From contig JANDJZ010000417.1 in NCBI GenBank assembly GCA_027943245.1, forward strand, positions 1 to 35,112: a stretch of 35,112 nucleotides of DNA, read 5' to 3'. Origin of the DNA: Acanthamoeba sp. SK_2022b. Its lineage: Eukaryota; Discosea; Longamoebia; Acanthamoebidae. Both the position numbers and the translations under genes were made by a program. Positions within the stretch are counted from its first letter, which is position 1. Each line of letters opens with the position of its first letter. This document shows, piece after piece, positions 26,601-34,725 of the stretch. Under the pieces are notes generated by a model that worked only from the letters and a program-made list of their open reading frames with translations, was not told the DNA's origin and searched no databases.

Positions 26601-26939
26601 GCGGAAGCAGAACTAGTCTCGATCACCGATGCCGGCAGACAGGCTCTCTATCTCCAACGGATATTACCTGCTCTTGGTTTCACGCTCAACGAACCCATTC
26701 GCATCTTCAACGACAACCAATCTACTCTCACCACGATCCACAAGCCTGTATATGCATACCCAAAACGACTCAAGCACGTCTCCATCAAGCATGCCTTCAT
26801 CTTCGACCACATCCAACGCAACGACATCTCCATCGACTACATTCCGACGAAAGACAACCTCGCTGACATGCTCACAAAGCACGTCGCGGGACCAAAGCTG
26901 AAACGCGATAAGGAGAAGCTCGGCCTTCTCACTCGATGA
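23574..26939 (+). CDS. pol: copia Pol: integrase, reverse transcriptase, RNase H
   Basis: The frame is open for 1121 codons. In order: a GAG-pre-integrase zinc finger (HRRLGH at about 78-83, then CNAC); an integrase core with D151 (LDLIGP), D214 (VWLDNAKE) and E249 (GVTEWFNR), the D,D35E triad; a linker; reverse transcriptase starting near TRWVLKIKSP with MDINNAFLQVDL and the YVDD active site at 794-797; and RNase H with HCDASYGSD near 968, STAEAELVS, FNDNQST and a LADMLTK end. The true start is unknown because no aspartic protease (D-S/T-G) is found between gag and the integrase. The first residues (SPQLLANASCSVVFD) correspond to sequence normally found after the protease, so a deletion has probably joined gag to this point out of frame. 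Confidence 0.95.
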   Translation: MDTHSLSVVVSPQLLANASCSVVFDRAHGFQFYLDNQLRLLSFRSGNLFYLPIAFDPAPPRSVLSLTAPPLACLDLIHRRLGHASEARCHEFMRQADDLTTGEKAAILNSRLTPHCNACLIGKSIMKPISRQPHTTHAKRGACPGDLISLDLIGPMRHRSIGGHAYLLTLTDSYSRMHFVQALPCKSSSAIRSALRAIAASFPSTIRLHRVWLDNAKELDSLVSDWITEMGGKREPTPPYTSEFNGVTEWFNREVMTHVHCLLLNAQLPDGWWAEAARHACNIINLTPTHSNPGNSSPYLLWHGRPPPSRHLHVFSTYGMMRLQQHKRHKTSPQATLVRLIGLIDYSTSTYRVYIPDQKRVVDTRNVVFNERSATQPPPCNDPVPLVYTPLLGEEEHMPLSAPVPICAGPVGTISSPSTRSTDALPDSQTGAPDVLKRSPTEAPATEALPTPDTSASPTNGAQPRAIGQTTPTHSAPARIISNAQASSTALSKQVDRAAVSSAKHRGPVVTTTRSGRNVRLPPRLSNADPSNKLWLDILSNAKLLTMTHELRTTLSIRQMEHKLELAQQTASVPRNLKEVMRSDERDLWLAAMRKEFNALVGNDTFDLVLLPVGRTAVSTRWVLKIKSPRDYKARFVARGFSQKPGIDFDDTYTPILRLENLRLLLAYAIIHGYAIHSMDINNAFLQVDLHKEVYVTQPKGFIDPDKPGHVFHLKRALYGLRQAPLAWNRTLDRFLLSCSFVAASGDACLYTLHNRATSNDDDEAPYDPKLHRIYIPTGESHTVGQLTVILSVYVDDLLIVGLPADVEDIKNRLRARFSIKDFSPVTNILGITIMHNPIARTLKLSQPQKITELAAEFGLIGLKPLSCPLPAGTDLHIVTCTALAHAGLKYRRLVGALLYIALATRPNILHTVVYLSRFMCAYDETHFQAARSVLRYLYGTAQQSIQYSHHENNPHYNNHGGRAPLIHCDASYGSDPITMKSYSGIITVWANGPVAWWSRVQKTVALSTAEAELVSITDAGRQALYLQRILPALGFTLNEPIRIFNDNQSTLTTIHKPVYAYPKRLKHVSIKHAFIFDHIQRNDISIDYIPTKDNLADMLTKHVAGPKLKRDKEKLGLLTR

Positions 26940-26973
26940 ACCGCGCCGCACGGTTCAATCATTCTCGGTTTAG

Positions 26974-26981
26974 TGGGGGAG
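26974..26981 (+). other. polypurine tract
   Basis: GTGGGGGAG runs up to the 3' LTR start at 26982, the expected place for the plus-strand primer. Confidence 0.7.
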
Positions 26982-27137
26982 TGTTGGACATTCAACACTC
27001 GGATTCTTTCTCGTTCTCCTTCTTTCTTTCCTTTTTCTGTTCCTACCTATTTCCCTCCTCATATCTCCTCCGTAAACAATGTATACCTCCGCTACTGCTC
27101 CAAAATACACTCTCTTTCTTCTCACCTACATTCAACA
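26982..27137 (+). repeat. 3' LTR
   Basis: 156 bp, same ends as the 5' LTR and identical at all but one visible base (GG in place of GA after CACTC). TGTTG of the target duplication follows at 27138-27142. Confidence 0.95.
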
Positions 27138-27142
27138 TGTTG
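27138..27142. repeat. target-site duplication, right
   Basis: TGTTG, matching 22413-22417. The DNA beyond it up to 27175 is the former upstream flank of the GMC gene. Confidence 0.7.
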
Positions 27143-27174
27143 GCCTCACCGCAAGAAAAAAAATAGTGGACACT

Positions 27175-28281
27175 CTACAGGGCATTTATTTCGGCGGGGT
27201 TGGAATCAGCAGCATCGTCCTTGGCTCGGGCCTGGGCCGCAGCTACGCGTGCGGTCACCTGATCCATCAACTCGGGAAAATCGCTTGGCAAGAGTAGCGG
27301 GTTGGGAATCAGCAGGTGAAGACGCCCTGTCTTGTGCAGCAACTGCATCGACATGTCGTCGGCCATGTGCTTCGCATAGTGATGCACGTATCCCCACCAG
27401 CCGCGAGCGCAGAGCGCGTAAAAGACCGCAGGCGTGACCCACTCGCCAAAGAGGGTCATATCGACCACCGGATCATCGTGCACCATGGAGAAGAGAACCT
27501 CGGTAATCCCCTTGTCGGGTGCGCCGAGCCACCGCAGGGTGTCAACGTCGCCCGCCTTGACCGCGGCGCGAATGGCCTCGACGGTGTCAAAGCGGTAACC
27601 TCGCTTCTTCAGTCGCTCGCAAAAGGCCCGGTTGCGACCGCGCACCGCCCCCTTGACCACGGCGGCGTCGCAGTAGCGATCTCCGGTCGGTTGGCGCGGC
27701 ACCTTGTTGACCCGAGCAAAGCGCGCAAGGTAGTAGCCCCGCACTGCCCTGACCTTGCCTACGTCAGTGTCGCCGTGCGTGATGGCCTCTGGGTCGCAGA
27801 CCACGTCAAGGAGTCCGTAGTGTTTGTGGCGGCAGCACCACTTGATCAGCTGGCGCACGGGAAAGCCAAACTCGAGTGCGTCGTGCTTGCTCAGCACACA
27901 CTTTATCAGCGCAGCCTCGACGACCGGTGCAGGAGACGATGACTCGGCCACGAGGTTCAGCAGATCCCGCTCGATGGGCGCCCAGTACCGGCGGCGAAAG
28001 ACATACTTTTCCACGTGGGCCAGTGCCACCTCGACGTCGTCCCAGTAGGCAGAGCGCCGTTCGCTCTTTGGCAGAGCCAGCCTCGCAGTGAGAGCCGCAC
28101 GGTCAACGGAAAACACCTCGCGCACGACGGCAAACGCGTGTAGTGTATCGGCCACGCCGCCACACCTGGTGCGACTCAAAAACCGAAACACCGGCGACTT
28201 GGTGAGCCAGAACTCGAGATGGCCGAGCGGGTCGAGCAGCTTGTCGCGGTGCTGTTTCTCGATGTAGCTGAACAGTTCCAT
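27175..28281 (-). CDS. cryptic ankyrin-type protein
   Basis: An intact 368-residue frame from ATG 28281 (MELFSYIEKQHRDKLLDPLG). The first residues are helical, with HLEFWLTKSPVFRFLSRTRC; a canonical F-box is not evident. The middle and end consist of degenerate ankyrin-like units: LIKWCCRHKHYGLLDVVCDP, GRNRAFCERLKKRGYRFDTV, EAIRAAVKAGDVDTLRWLGA, then AVFYALCARGWWGYVHHYAK. Such proteins bind host partners and are the largest paralogue class in several amoeba viruses. It was the gene upstream of the GMC oxidoreductase before the retrotransposon entered. The C-terminal tail is Ala-rich and polar. Confidence 0.65.
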   Translation of the reverse strand: MELFSYIEKQHRDKLLDPLGHLEFWLTKSPVFRFLSRTRCGGVADTLHAFAVVREVFSVDRAALTARLALPKSERRSAYWDDVEVALAHVEKYVFRRRYWAPIERDLLNLVAESSSPAPVVEAALIKCVLSKHDALEFGFPVRQLIKWCCRHKHYGLLDVVCDPEAITHGDTDVGKVRAVRGYYLARFARVNKVPRQPTGDRYCDAAVVKGAVRGRNRAFCERLKKRGYRFDTVEAIRAAVKAGDVDTLRWLGAPDKGITEVLFSMVHDDPVVDMTLFGEWVTPAVFYALCARGWWGYVHHYAKHMADDMSMQLLHKTGRLHLLIPNPLLLPSDFPELMDQVTARVAAAQARAKDDAADSNPAEINAL

Positions 28282-28327
28282 CCACGTTGGTCACTACAAA
28301 ATACGCTTTGAAAAATAGTATTGCTTC

Positions 28328-28901
28328 ATGGCAGAGCAAAAAAAATTCGTGGAGGCGTTTCTGAAAGCACGGCCGTTGGTGCAAGCCCGAAGCTGCCGCA
28401 TTCTTTCACCCAAGCGATAGCAAGTATCTTTCTTGCCGTCGCCCGGACGTCACCATCAACATTCCGCGTCACCCTGCCCGCGTGATACCGTCTGTAATGA
28501 TGGTATGGCCTCGCGCTGGGACCAAATTGCAACTACTGGTCGACGGCAACAGCGATCACTGTGATGTGCTCGACACCGAAGACGACATGCGCAAGTACCT
28601 CTGCAGCCTCGGTGACATGCTGTTTGATATCGACTGGGACTTGGATGGCATCCAACACCCGATAGCCGAGATGATACTCTCAAGCGTGCCTACATGCGGT
28701 GTCGAGTTTATGGACCTGCAAGACTTTCTGCTGGACCTCGTCAGCCGCAACAGCCTCCCCTCGATGTGGAACGACGCAGCGCACGCAATGCTGCTTCTGC
28801 TCGGCGTGTGGGAGACCAACGACCTCTTTATGCGCGAGGTGTATAACCCGGCGGTTCTTGCCGGCGCCGGAAGGGCAGTCAACTGTCTCGAGATTCCGTG
28901 A
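28328..28901 (+). pseudogene. uncharacterised acidic protein, one frameshift
   Basis: ATG 28328 opens MAEQKKFVEAFLKARPLVQA and closes after about 31 codons. Another frame continues sensibly from about 28400 (FFHPSDSKYLSCRRPDVTIN) through MMVWPRAGTKLQLLVDGNSD, then DMRKYLCSLGDMLFDIDWDL and MLLLLGVWETNDLFMREVYN, to TGA at 28901. The intact product would be about 190 residues and acidic. If only the second frame is used, ATG 28497 gives 134 residues. No family recognised. Its 3' part is overlapped by an open frame on the opposite strand. Confidence 0.5.
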
Positions 28902-29539
28902 GTCGGAATGCGAATGGCAGGCATGACTTTCTCGATGACGGCGTCGCGAATGGATGTGCGACTGTCAGAGGTGGACAGCTTGCTATCGACGCACGTCGGT
29001 GGCGGATAACGGTCGGTGGCGATGTCCACGTGAAACCGCATCAGAGCCCTTGTCCACCGCTCGAAACGGTACCTCCCGTTAAATTCGTGCAAGGTGAGCA
29101 CATGCGACGCCATGGCTTGCTCCGAGGTCGATAGCAACTTGCGCCGGTTGTGAATGTGGCGCTTAACCCACCGACCGTAGGGCGACCAGTCGTAGCGGTG
29201 ATACTTGCGGCTACGCCCGCGCACTCGGATCTGTGCTTCCGGCGAGTGTACCAGGTTTGGGATGAGGGCGTGGTCGATGAAGACGTCCCAATTTTCATAG
29301 CACAACTCAACGTTGACCCACTTTACCAAGAAGGAGCCGTCCTCTTGCCGCTTGGCCTCAAACAAATCCAACTTTTCTCCTGCAAGCTTGCCCGAGAACA
29401 TGCAGATGTAGCGCGTGGCTTTGGCGTCGGTGGGAACCTGCTTGTCAAACCACTTCTTCACCTTGGCGCGAACGATGGATTGCATGTCTCTCGTGAGGAG
29501 GAGAGGAAAAAAAAGGGCGCCATGTCGTTGTAGGGCCAT
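28556..29539 (-). CDS. uncharacterised basic protein
   Basis: Starts are possible at ATG 29539 (MALQRHGALFF) and ATG 29485 (MQSIVRAKVKKWFDKQ); the second is better, since the region before it is a T/C-rich tract. The body is basic with aromatic pairs: KATRYICMFSGKLAGEKLDL, LVKWVNVELCYENWDVFIDH, RGRSRKYHRYDWSPYGRWVK, then FNGRYRFERWTRALMRFHVD. From about 28910 down to 28556 the frame is antisense to the convergent gene and turns into low-quality Ser/Arg-rich sequence. The true end may therefore be near 28910 with the natural stop lost or frameshifted. Function unknown. Confidence 0.5.
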   Translation of the reverse strand: MALQRHGALFFPLLLTRDMQSIVRAKVKKWFDKQVPTDAKATRYICMFSGKLAGEKLDLFEAKRQEDGSFLVKWVNVELCYENWDVFIDHALIPNLVHSPEAQIRVRGRSRKYHRYDWSPYGRWVKRHIHNRRKLLSTSEQAMASHVLTLHEFNGRYRFERWTRALMRFHVDIATDRYPPPTCVDSKLSTSDSRTSIRDAVIEKVMPAIRIPTHGISRQLTALPAPARTAGLYTSRIKRSLVSHTPSRSSIACAASFHIEGRLLRLTRSSRKSCRSINSTPHVGTLESIISAIGCWMPSKSQSISNSMSPRLQRYLRMSSSVSSTSQ

Positions 29540-29609
29540 AGTTGTCGCAAGAACGCAATTGCTTTGAGAGAGAGATATGGTTTTACGTTGCAGGAGGGCA
29601 TTGTCACAT

Positions 29610-30413
29610 TTACACAAATCTTACGGCGGCGATGGGGATGGCCGCGCCCATGGGGCCACGCAGTGCTTGCCCGTGAATGGCGTCGTCCCACTCGGGCTGT
29701 GCGCGGGTGTGCTCGCCACGACGCCTGCGGTCGGCCGACTCGGCCGCCATCTGTCGCAAGAGGCATTCCTCGTCGGCCACCTTGACGTAGTCAAAGCAAG
29801 TCACCTCGGTGAGCGCCGCCGTCACGGGGTCAAAGACGTGGAGGCAGTTGCTGCTGGTAGTGCCCACGGCGTAGCCAGGCGGCTTGACAAAATGTTCTTG
29901 TCGCAGCACGCGTCCATAGTGCGGCGACGAGACGTTGCGGCAGTGGTAGGTGGAGAACATGATGTTGTCGTCATAGTGGTACTGATGGACGTACTCTTCG
30001 ACGACGCCCTCTGGGTGAAAGATGAGGCACGACTCGCCGGTGACGGGGTCAAGCAGCGTCTCTGTCATGTGCATGACGGGTACCATCTCGCCGCCAATGT
30101 CAAACTGGTAGTCGGCCTCCACGGTGCCCGACTCTGCGCTATGGTGCTGACGGAACTCGCCCAGAATCTCGCCCACCTTTATGAGGCCATCGGCGGTCTG
30201 ACTGTAGATGGTGCCCTTGACGGAGGAGATTCCGTTGTAAAGGGACAGCACACGCCACCGCTCGGCCAGGTGCTGCTTGGCGTAGCGCCTGGGCTCGGGG
30301 CACGTCATGCCAGCCGGCATCGCCGTGAACGCGGCGGCGGGGACCACCAGCCCAACTACGATGGTGACCAAACACACCAACGCAACCACACCGAAAGTAG
30401 GATGACTCTTCAT
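29610..30413 (-). CDS. secreted or particle glycoprotein-like protein, uncharacterised
   Basis: A 267-residue protein from ATG 30413. A strong signal peptide or N-terminal anchor is seen (FGVVALVCLVTIVVGLVVPA). The mature part has several Cys (MTCPEPRRY, GESCLIFHPEG, YHCRNVSS, NCLHVF, VTCFDYV), one N-glycosylation site (NVSS) and beta-type sequence with many Tyr and His (VVEEYVHQYHYDDNIMFSTY). The end is charged (ADRRRRGEHTRAQPE). Cys pairs and a signal suggest an extracellular, surface or virion-membrane protein. I do not recognise the family. It is 71 bases upstream of the 29539 start on the same strand. Confidence 0.6.
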   Translation of the reverse strand: MKSHPTFGVVALVCLVTIVVGLVVPAAAFTAMPAGMTCPEPRRYAKQHLAERWRVLSLYNGISSVKGTIYSQTADGLIKVGEILGEFRQHHSAESGTVEADYQFDIGGEMVPVMHMTETLLDPVTGESCLIFHPEGVVEEYVHQYHYDDNIMFSTYHCRNVSSPHYGRVLRQEHFVKPPGYAVGTTSSNCLHVFDPVTAALTEVTCFDYVKVADEECLLRQMAAESADRRRRGEHTRAQPEWDDAIHGQALRGPMGAAIPIAAVRFV

Positions 30414-30803
30414 GGTGTGATCTCTTTTACTGTGGTGTGATGGAAATATTGCACTACCTCAGGGCGTTGCAAATTATTTTGGTGTGGGCATTCCTTGATG
30501 CACATTTTCGTGCAGCGTTGATATTGGTTGGCCACCCACAGTATATGACACGATGGCGTGAGTTGATGGAGGAGAGCAGATAGCACCGCCACGGCTACTT
30601 CATACAGTCAATTTATTTATTGTCCCGGGAATGGCTATGTGCGCACCACATGCAAAGTCTCGTGACCGAAGCCGTTGAGACCATCGCCGCTGGTGCTATC
30701 TGTGGATTCTTATGCGTTTCGTGAGACGTGCGTCCGCAAGGTACGGTCTCAAGGTGCCCTTATTTATCAAAGCAACAAGTCGGAGCCGTACTGCTTTCCA
30801 GGT
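30414..30803. other. intergenic, nothing recognised
   Basis: A/T-richer spacer with CAATTTATTTATTGTCC near 30610. Short frames exist on both strands but none has an ATG and convincing composition. Confidence 0.4.
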
Positions 30804-31061
30804 TCACCGTGAACGGCGTACTAGACGACGCAACGCTCTACGATGTTCTGGCCATGAACTTCTCGACCCGACGACTGCCTTGGCGTTCAGAGTGACCTTG
30901 CAATAAAGCATGTTACCTACATCATAGTGCTCTTCACCAACCCTAAGCACCACCTTGTCTTCTTCCACTTGAGCAATAGTTAATGGTTCCGAACGGCCGT
31001 ACATCTCGGACGTTTCCCTAACGGTCTGTGCAAACACGCGCTGTCCCTCGTCAAAGTTCAT
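30804..31061 (-). CDS. possible small protein, uncertain
   Basis: From ATG 31061 the frame gives 85 residues. The first 60 look like real protein (MNFDEGQRVFAQTVRETSEM, IAQVEEDKVVLRVGEEHYDV, GNMLYCKVTLNAKAVVG). The last 25 are Arg/Ser-rich and probably out of the native frame. It may be a truncated gene remnant. No family recognised. Confidence 0.35.
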   Translation of the reverse strand: MNFDEGQRVFAQTVRETSEMYGRSEPLTIAQVEEDKVVLRVGEEHYDVGNMLYCKVTLNAKAVVGSRSSWPEHRRALRRLVRRSR

Positions 31062-32139
31062 GTTGGTAATAGTTGAGGATGTGTTCTTCACACACCTGCA
31101 TGTCATGAGGTGTAAGAGTATATGCACAGGGCTTTCTCAGCCTCAATCTGGCTACCGATTTGCTTGTCTTGTGTGGCCACACTGTTAGCGTTCAAAGAGA
31201 CAGAGCAGAATTCTTGTTGTGTCATTGTTGCTGACTGCGTAGGTTACAGTCGTCACGCCGCCCACCACGCCTTCGAAAAGAACGACCAACAAGACAAAGA
31301 CCAAGGAGAAGAAGCAGCCTAAGAGAGGAAGAAGGATCAGCTGCCCAGTGTAAGTGGATGGAGCGTCTCTAATTTCAGATAAAGAAAGTCCCTAAATATG
31401 TTTATATCCCTCGGCCCTAGGTCCCCCGTCACGCCAACAAGGCGTGTCGACGCCCGCCCTACACGCCTCACCTCCCTACTGCACATGCACCAGGGTCCAA
31501 TTGGGTGTTTATCTGGTCCTCGTACAAGTACATCCGTGCTCCCTCCCTTCCCCTCCGATCTCCACTCGCCTCCAGAGCCTCTCCACAGGCTCCTTCCCGA
31601 GTGCCAGACCGCTCCGATCTGCGGATGCCCCACCGTTCGCCTCGGCGCTTCAGCCTCCCCGCTGACCCCGACCGAACGCGTGAGTTCCCTTACTCCTCCT
31701 CTCCTCGCCTCTTCTGTGCTCCCGCACGGACCCCTCCCTCGGGTCGTTCCGCGTGCGCGCCTTGTGAGAGACACACCGAGAGTCGCCGTCACCCCACGCC
31801 GTGCGAGCAACGCAACTAGGTGGCTGTGCTGATACTCCCCCGCTACCCTCCCGTCCTGGGGCGGGCGGGTGGGAGACGCTCGCGTGAACGTGTGAGAGAA
31901 TAAAAACTTGACTGCCACCACGCGCCTCCTCGCGCTATAAACCTCCGTCCGTCCAATCCCGTACCGCCACGTGTCGCGCCGTCGACCCCGCCTTCCTGAC
32001 GTGCCGTGGACCCTAGGCCCTCGGGATAAAGCCCGTTGTTGGCCTATCGGCCGCCAACTAGACTTTTTTCTCTGGAGAGTCCTGGCATTTCTTTCTAACC
32101 TCCCCCACGGCGACATAGTCTGGAGAACCAACTTACTTC
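31062..32139. other. GC-rich non-coding region, probable host promoter DNA
   Basis: At 31122-31322 a 66-residue frame with a hydrophobic start (SIWLPICLSCVATLLAF) could be a small secreted protein, but the rest is unconvincing. From 31380 to 32100 the DNA is C/T-rich and open on both strands, with no protein-like composition. GAGAATAAAAACTTG (about 31896) and CGCTATAAACC (about 31935) are possible polyadenylation and TATA words. The stretch probably holds the promoter of the secreted Cys-rich gene. Confidence 0.4.
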
Positions 32140-32451
32140 ATGCCCAGGTCACACTTCCTTCTCTTTCTCGTGCTGCTTTCGCTTGCTTTTGCCTCCCTCG
32201 CCGAGGCCGGGCCACTGGCATACGCTACCTGTCAAACTGCCTGCAACTATGGTGCAGTGACCTGCTACACCGCCGCGGGGCTGACCTTTGGAGTAAGCAC
32301 GGCTGCTGGCGCGGCCACTGGTCCGATAGGCTGGTGGGCTTGGCTGGCTACTACTCCTACCTCTACCTTGGCTGCCGCGGCGGCTTGCAGTGCTGCTCAG
32401 GGCACCTGCATGGCAGCATGCGCGTCCCTACTCGTCGCTCCCACGCCCTAA
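32140..32451 (+). CDS. small secreted Cys-rich protein of a eukaryotic family
   Basis: This 103-residue protein starts at ATG 32140 with a clear signal peptide (FLLFLVLLSLAFASLAEA), cleaved probably before GPLAYATCQ. The mature part has the pattern GPLAYATCQTACNYGAVTCY, then TAAGLTFG, a short variable stretch, ACSAAQGTCMAACASLLVAP, and ends TP. From memory, small secreted proteins with GP.AY..CQ..C....CY.AAG..FG and AC....G.C.AAC are widespread in fungi, protists and nematodes; their function is unknown. Six Cys in the mature chain suggest three disulphides. It is a host-type gene, intact and intronless here, and lies just outside arm 2 of the inverted repeat. Confidence 0.7.
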   Translation: MPRSHFLLFLVLLSLAFASLAEAGPLAYATCQTACNYGAVTCYTAAGLTFGVSTAAGAATGPIGWWAWLATTPTSTLAAAAACSAAQGTCMAACASLLVAPTP

Positions 32452-32585
32452 GAACTAGTACAGTCTTTCGTTCACCTCTTCCAGTTTGTTGTCGGCCTTC
32501 TCAACAAACGCCTTCCTCGCCGTTTAATCTAGTCCAGGGTTTTTCGAATTCAGTTCAACGTGTACCTTCAGGCGAGACAAGGGGA

Positions 32586-33279
32586 TCAAAGATAGGTGTG
32601 AAAGCACCTGTCGATGAGCGCCATCAACCTGGTTTTATAATAATACAATAAATGAATAAATAAAAGTTTCACCTTCAGGGCTATCAGGAAGTTGGTGAGT
32701 GTTTCTTCAAAGGAGATGGTCAGCTGCTTCTGTTGGTGGCCACCACTTGCCAGCAGCTTCTTCTTGGGGAGGATCTGTGAATGGGGTGCACTCAGGAACA
32801 GGGCAGGGTTGCACTTACAATTGCTGCCCTGCAGGGTGACCTTGGGTGTGGTGGTGTTGAAGCCTGTGTTGACATTCTCCATGGGCTTGGCCAAGGGCAG
32901 GGGTGGGAGAGAGTGAGTGGGGGTGTGACTGACACTGGGCAAGGGGGAACACAAAGGTGAGGGGGACTGGGGTGCTTGACAGTTGTAGTTGATGGTAGTC
33001 TTGAACTTGTTCAGGACCTGGTTGTCTGTGGTGTGGTTGAAGGAGTGGAAGCAGTAGTAGCTGTCCTCAGGGTCATCCTGCTGCAGGCACAACACAGCAT
33101 GCATGGTTGTACTGGCCATCAAGCTTTGGACAAAACTGGGCACATATATGTCCAAGCTTTGGCTGGCATTACCCACATAGCAGAAGTAGAGGGCATTGGT
33201 GGAGCCAGTGTTGAGTGCCACAGCAGGCAAGAACATGGCCATACCCTCAGCATGGCCAATCTCCTCAACCTCAAATATG
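32586..33279 (-). CDS. second copy of the 14740 gene, truncated in arm 2
   Basis: The reverse complement of arm 2 repeats the gene at 14740-15502 with several differences (NTGSTNALYF for NTGPTNALYF; LDIYVPSFVQ for LDKDVPTFVQ; STTMHAV for SATMHAV). It also has a small indel that changes the reading near the acceptor of the 42-base intron (ILPKKKLLASGGH for PPQEEAAGKQW). Similarity ends just after the LIALK exon, so the last exon of the other copy is absent. The frame then runs through unrelated sequence to a stop at 32586. This copy is therefore a 3'-truncated duplicate and probably non-functional. Confidence 0.45.
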
Positions 33280-34725
33280 TTGATACCAGTTCACACACCA
33301 CCATCACAGCTCAAGTGACGCCTGTGATCAAGTTGCTGAATCAGGCAGCCAAAATGTTGCTCATGGGCACAAGTTCACTGTTGGTGGGCGCCCAAAGGAG
33401 TGAGGATCCAGCACAGTTGCTCAAACAGAGGCCACTTGCTGAGCTTGATGAAGCTTTCCATGCATGTCATTTCTAGCAAGACTGTTGTCTGGCCAGCACA
33501 CACAACCAATGAACAAGGCAGAGACAGAATATACATCACCATTAAGAGGTGCACTTACAGGTGAGGCAGTGCCCTTGGTTGAGACAGGAGCTTAAGGCTG
33601 TAGTACATGGAGGGGAAAGAGATGATGAACAATTGATGTGAATTGCTAAAGCTTTAAACAAGTGCAGCATGGGCACATGCACCTGGAGTGGTTGGGAGTG
33701 TGAGGGAATGCACAGCAGGACTGAAGTAGATACAGTGTGCACATTGAAGAGACAGAGCTCACAAAGGAGAGGGGAAGCTAGGGGAGCTTGTCACTGCCCC
33801 AGAGCCATTGACAGGTCACTACTTCTACATCATGTGTGGTTGACCATCAATGATAAATTAAATTGAGTAATGGGCAAGGAAAATGATAGACCAGCACATG
33901 TAGCAAGGTGTCAGCAAAAACGTTTTCAATTCTTCCATGAATAATTGACATGCCTGGATTTTTGCCTATTCTGCAGCAAGCCAAGTAGAAAATCTGGCGG
34001 CCTTTTTTTCATTCCTTTGAGTGCTCTCCATTGGGGCAGCACCACCAAGCACAGGGGACCCGCTCACCTCATAGAGATTAATTTATGAAATCACGTACAT
34101 ACACTGTCACAATCAAGTTAAGATTTATGGTATGTACTCTCCATTTTTGTTAATTCAAGCCTTGATTGTGGTATATGTGCAGGTGTCAAGACATGAAATG
34201 AATGCGTGGCTTACCACCTGGTCCAGGAGCACGGGCACTAAGAAATCATCAACACCATCCAAGAGGCCATAGGTTCAACCCTCACGCCAAGACATTCATT
34301 TCAATCATTATTCCTCCCCCCCTTCATATTATTTATTTAATTAAACACGCTGAAACAACAAACAGAGGAGTGGAAGGGAAATCATTTGAGAGGCAAGACC
34401 AGCACCCCTTGTACCATGAGTCCTCACAGTGCCAGCACACACGTTGTCCTCCTGCTCTTCTTATCTCATTTGTGCGCATTCGTTGCCACCCAAAGTGGTA
34501 ATTAAAATACTTATTTTATTTTTACTGGCAGGGGTGGTGTGAGCTCACCTTCACACTGGTTGTTCCCTCACACCCACACGCATGCAACTTGCGCTCAACT
34601 GCCAATGCTGTACATCACCTCCTCCCCCACCCTGACACTGCCACTGCTCATGCGATGCACCAGTGCAGAACACGCAATCGTTTGGCTCACTTGGTTGATG
34701 CGTGGTGGTGGGCTATGTGGGACAG
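33280..34725. other. mostly non-coding part of arm 2
   Basis: Mirror of 13294-14739, with the same broken frames; comparison of all longer frames shows no difference from arm 1 between about 33480 and 34740. Confidence 0.4.

Larger units (their letters stand above)
22418..27137 (+). mobile_element. Ty1/copia LTR retrotransposon, 4.72 kb
   Basis: The element has 156-bp LTRs at both ends (one visible difference), TG...CA termini, a 5-bp target duplication, a primer-binding site, a gag frame, a pol frame with integrase before reverse transcriptase (the copia order) and RNase H, and a purine tract before the 3' LTR. It is inserted about 30 bases upstream of the ATG of the minus-strand GMC gene, in opposite orientation, and so separates that gene from its former upstream region. 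The near-identical LTRs imply a recent insertion. The protease region appears to be missing (see gag and pol), so it may depend on other copies. Confidence 0.95.

Noticed and set aside
31337..32131. 264-codon minus-strand frame and overlapping plus-strand frames
   Set aside because: Composition is Arg/Gly-rich on one strand and Ser/Pro-rich on the other, as expected from GC-rich non-coding DNA; no domain or start context.
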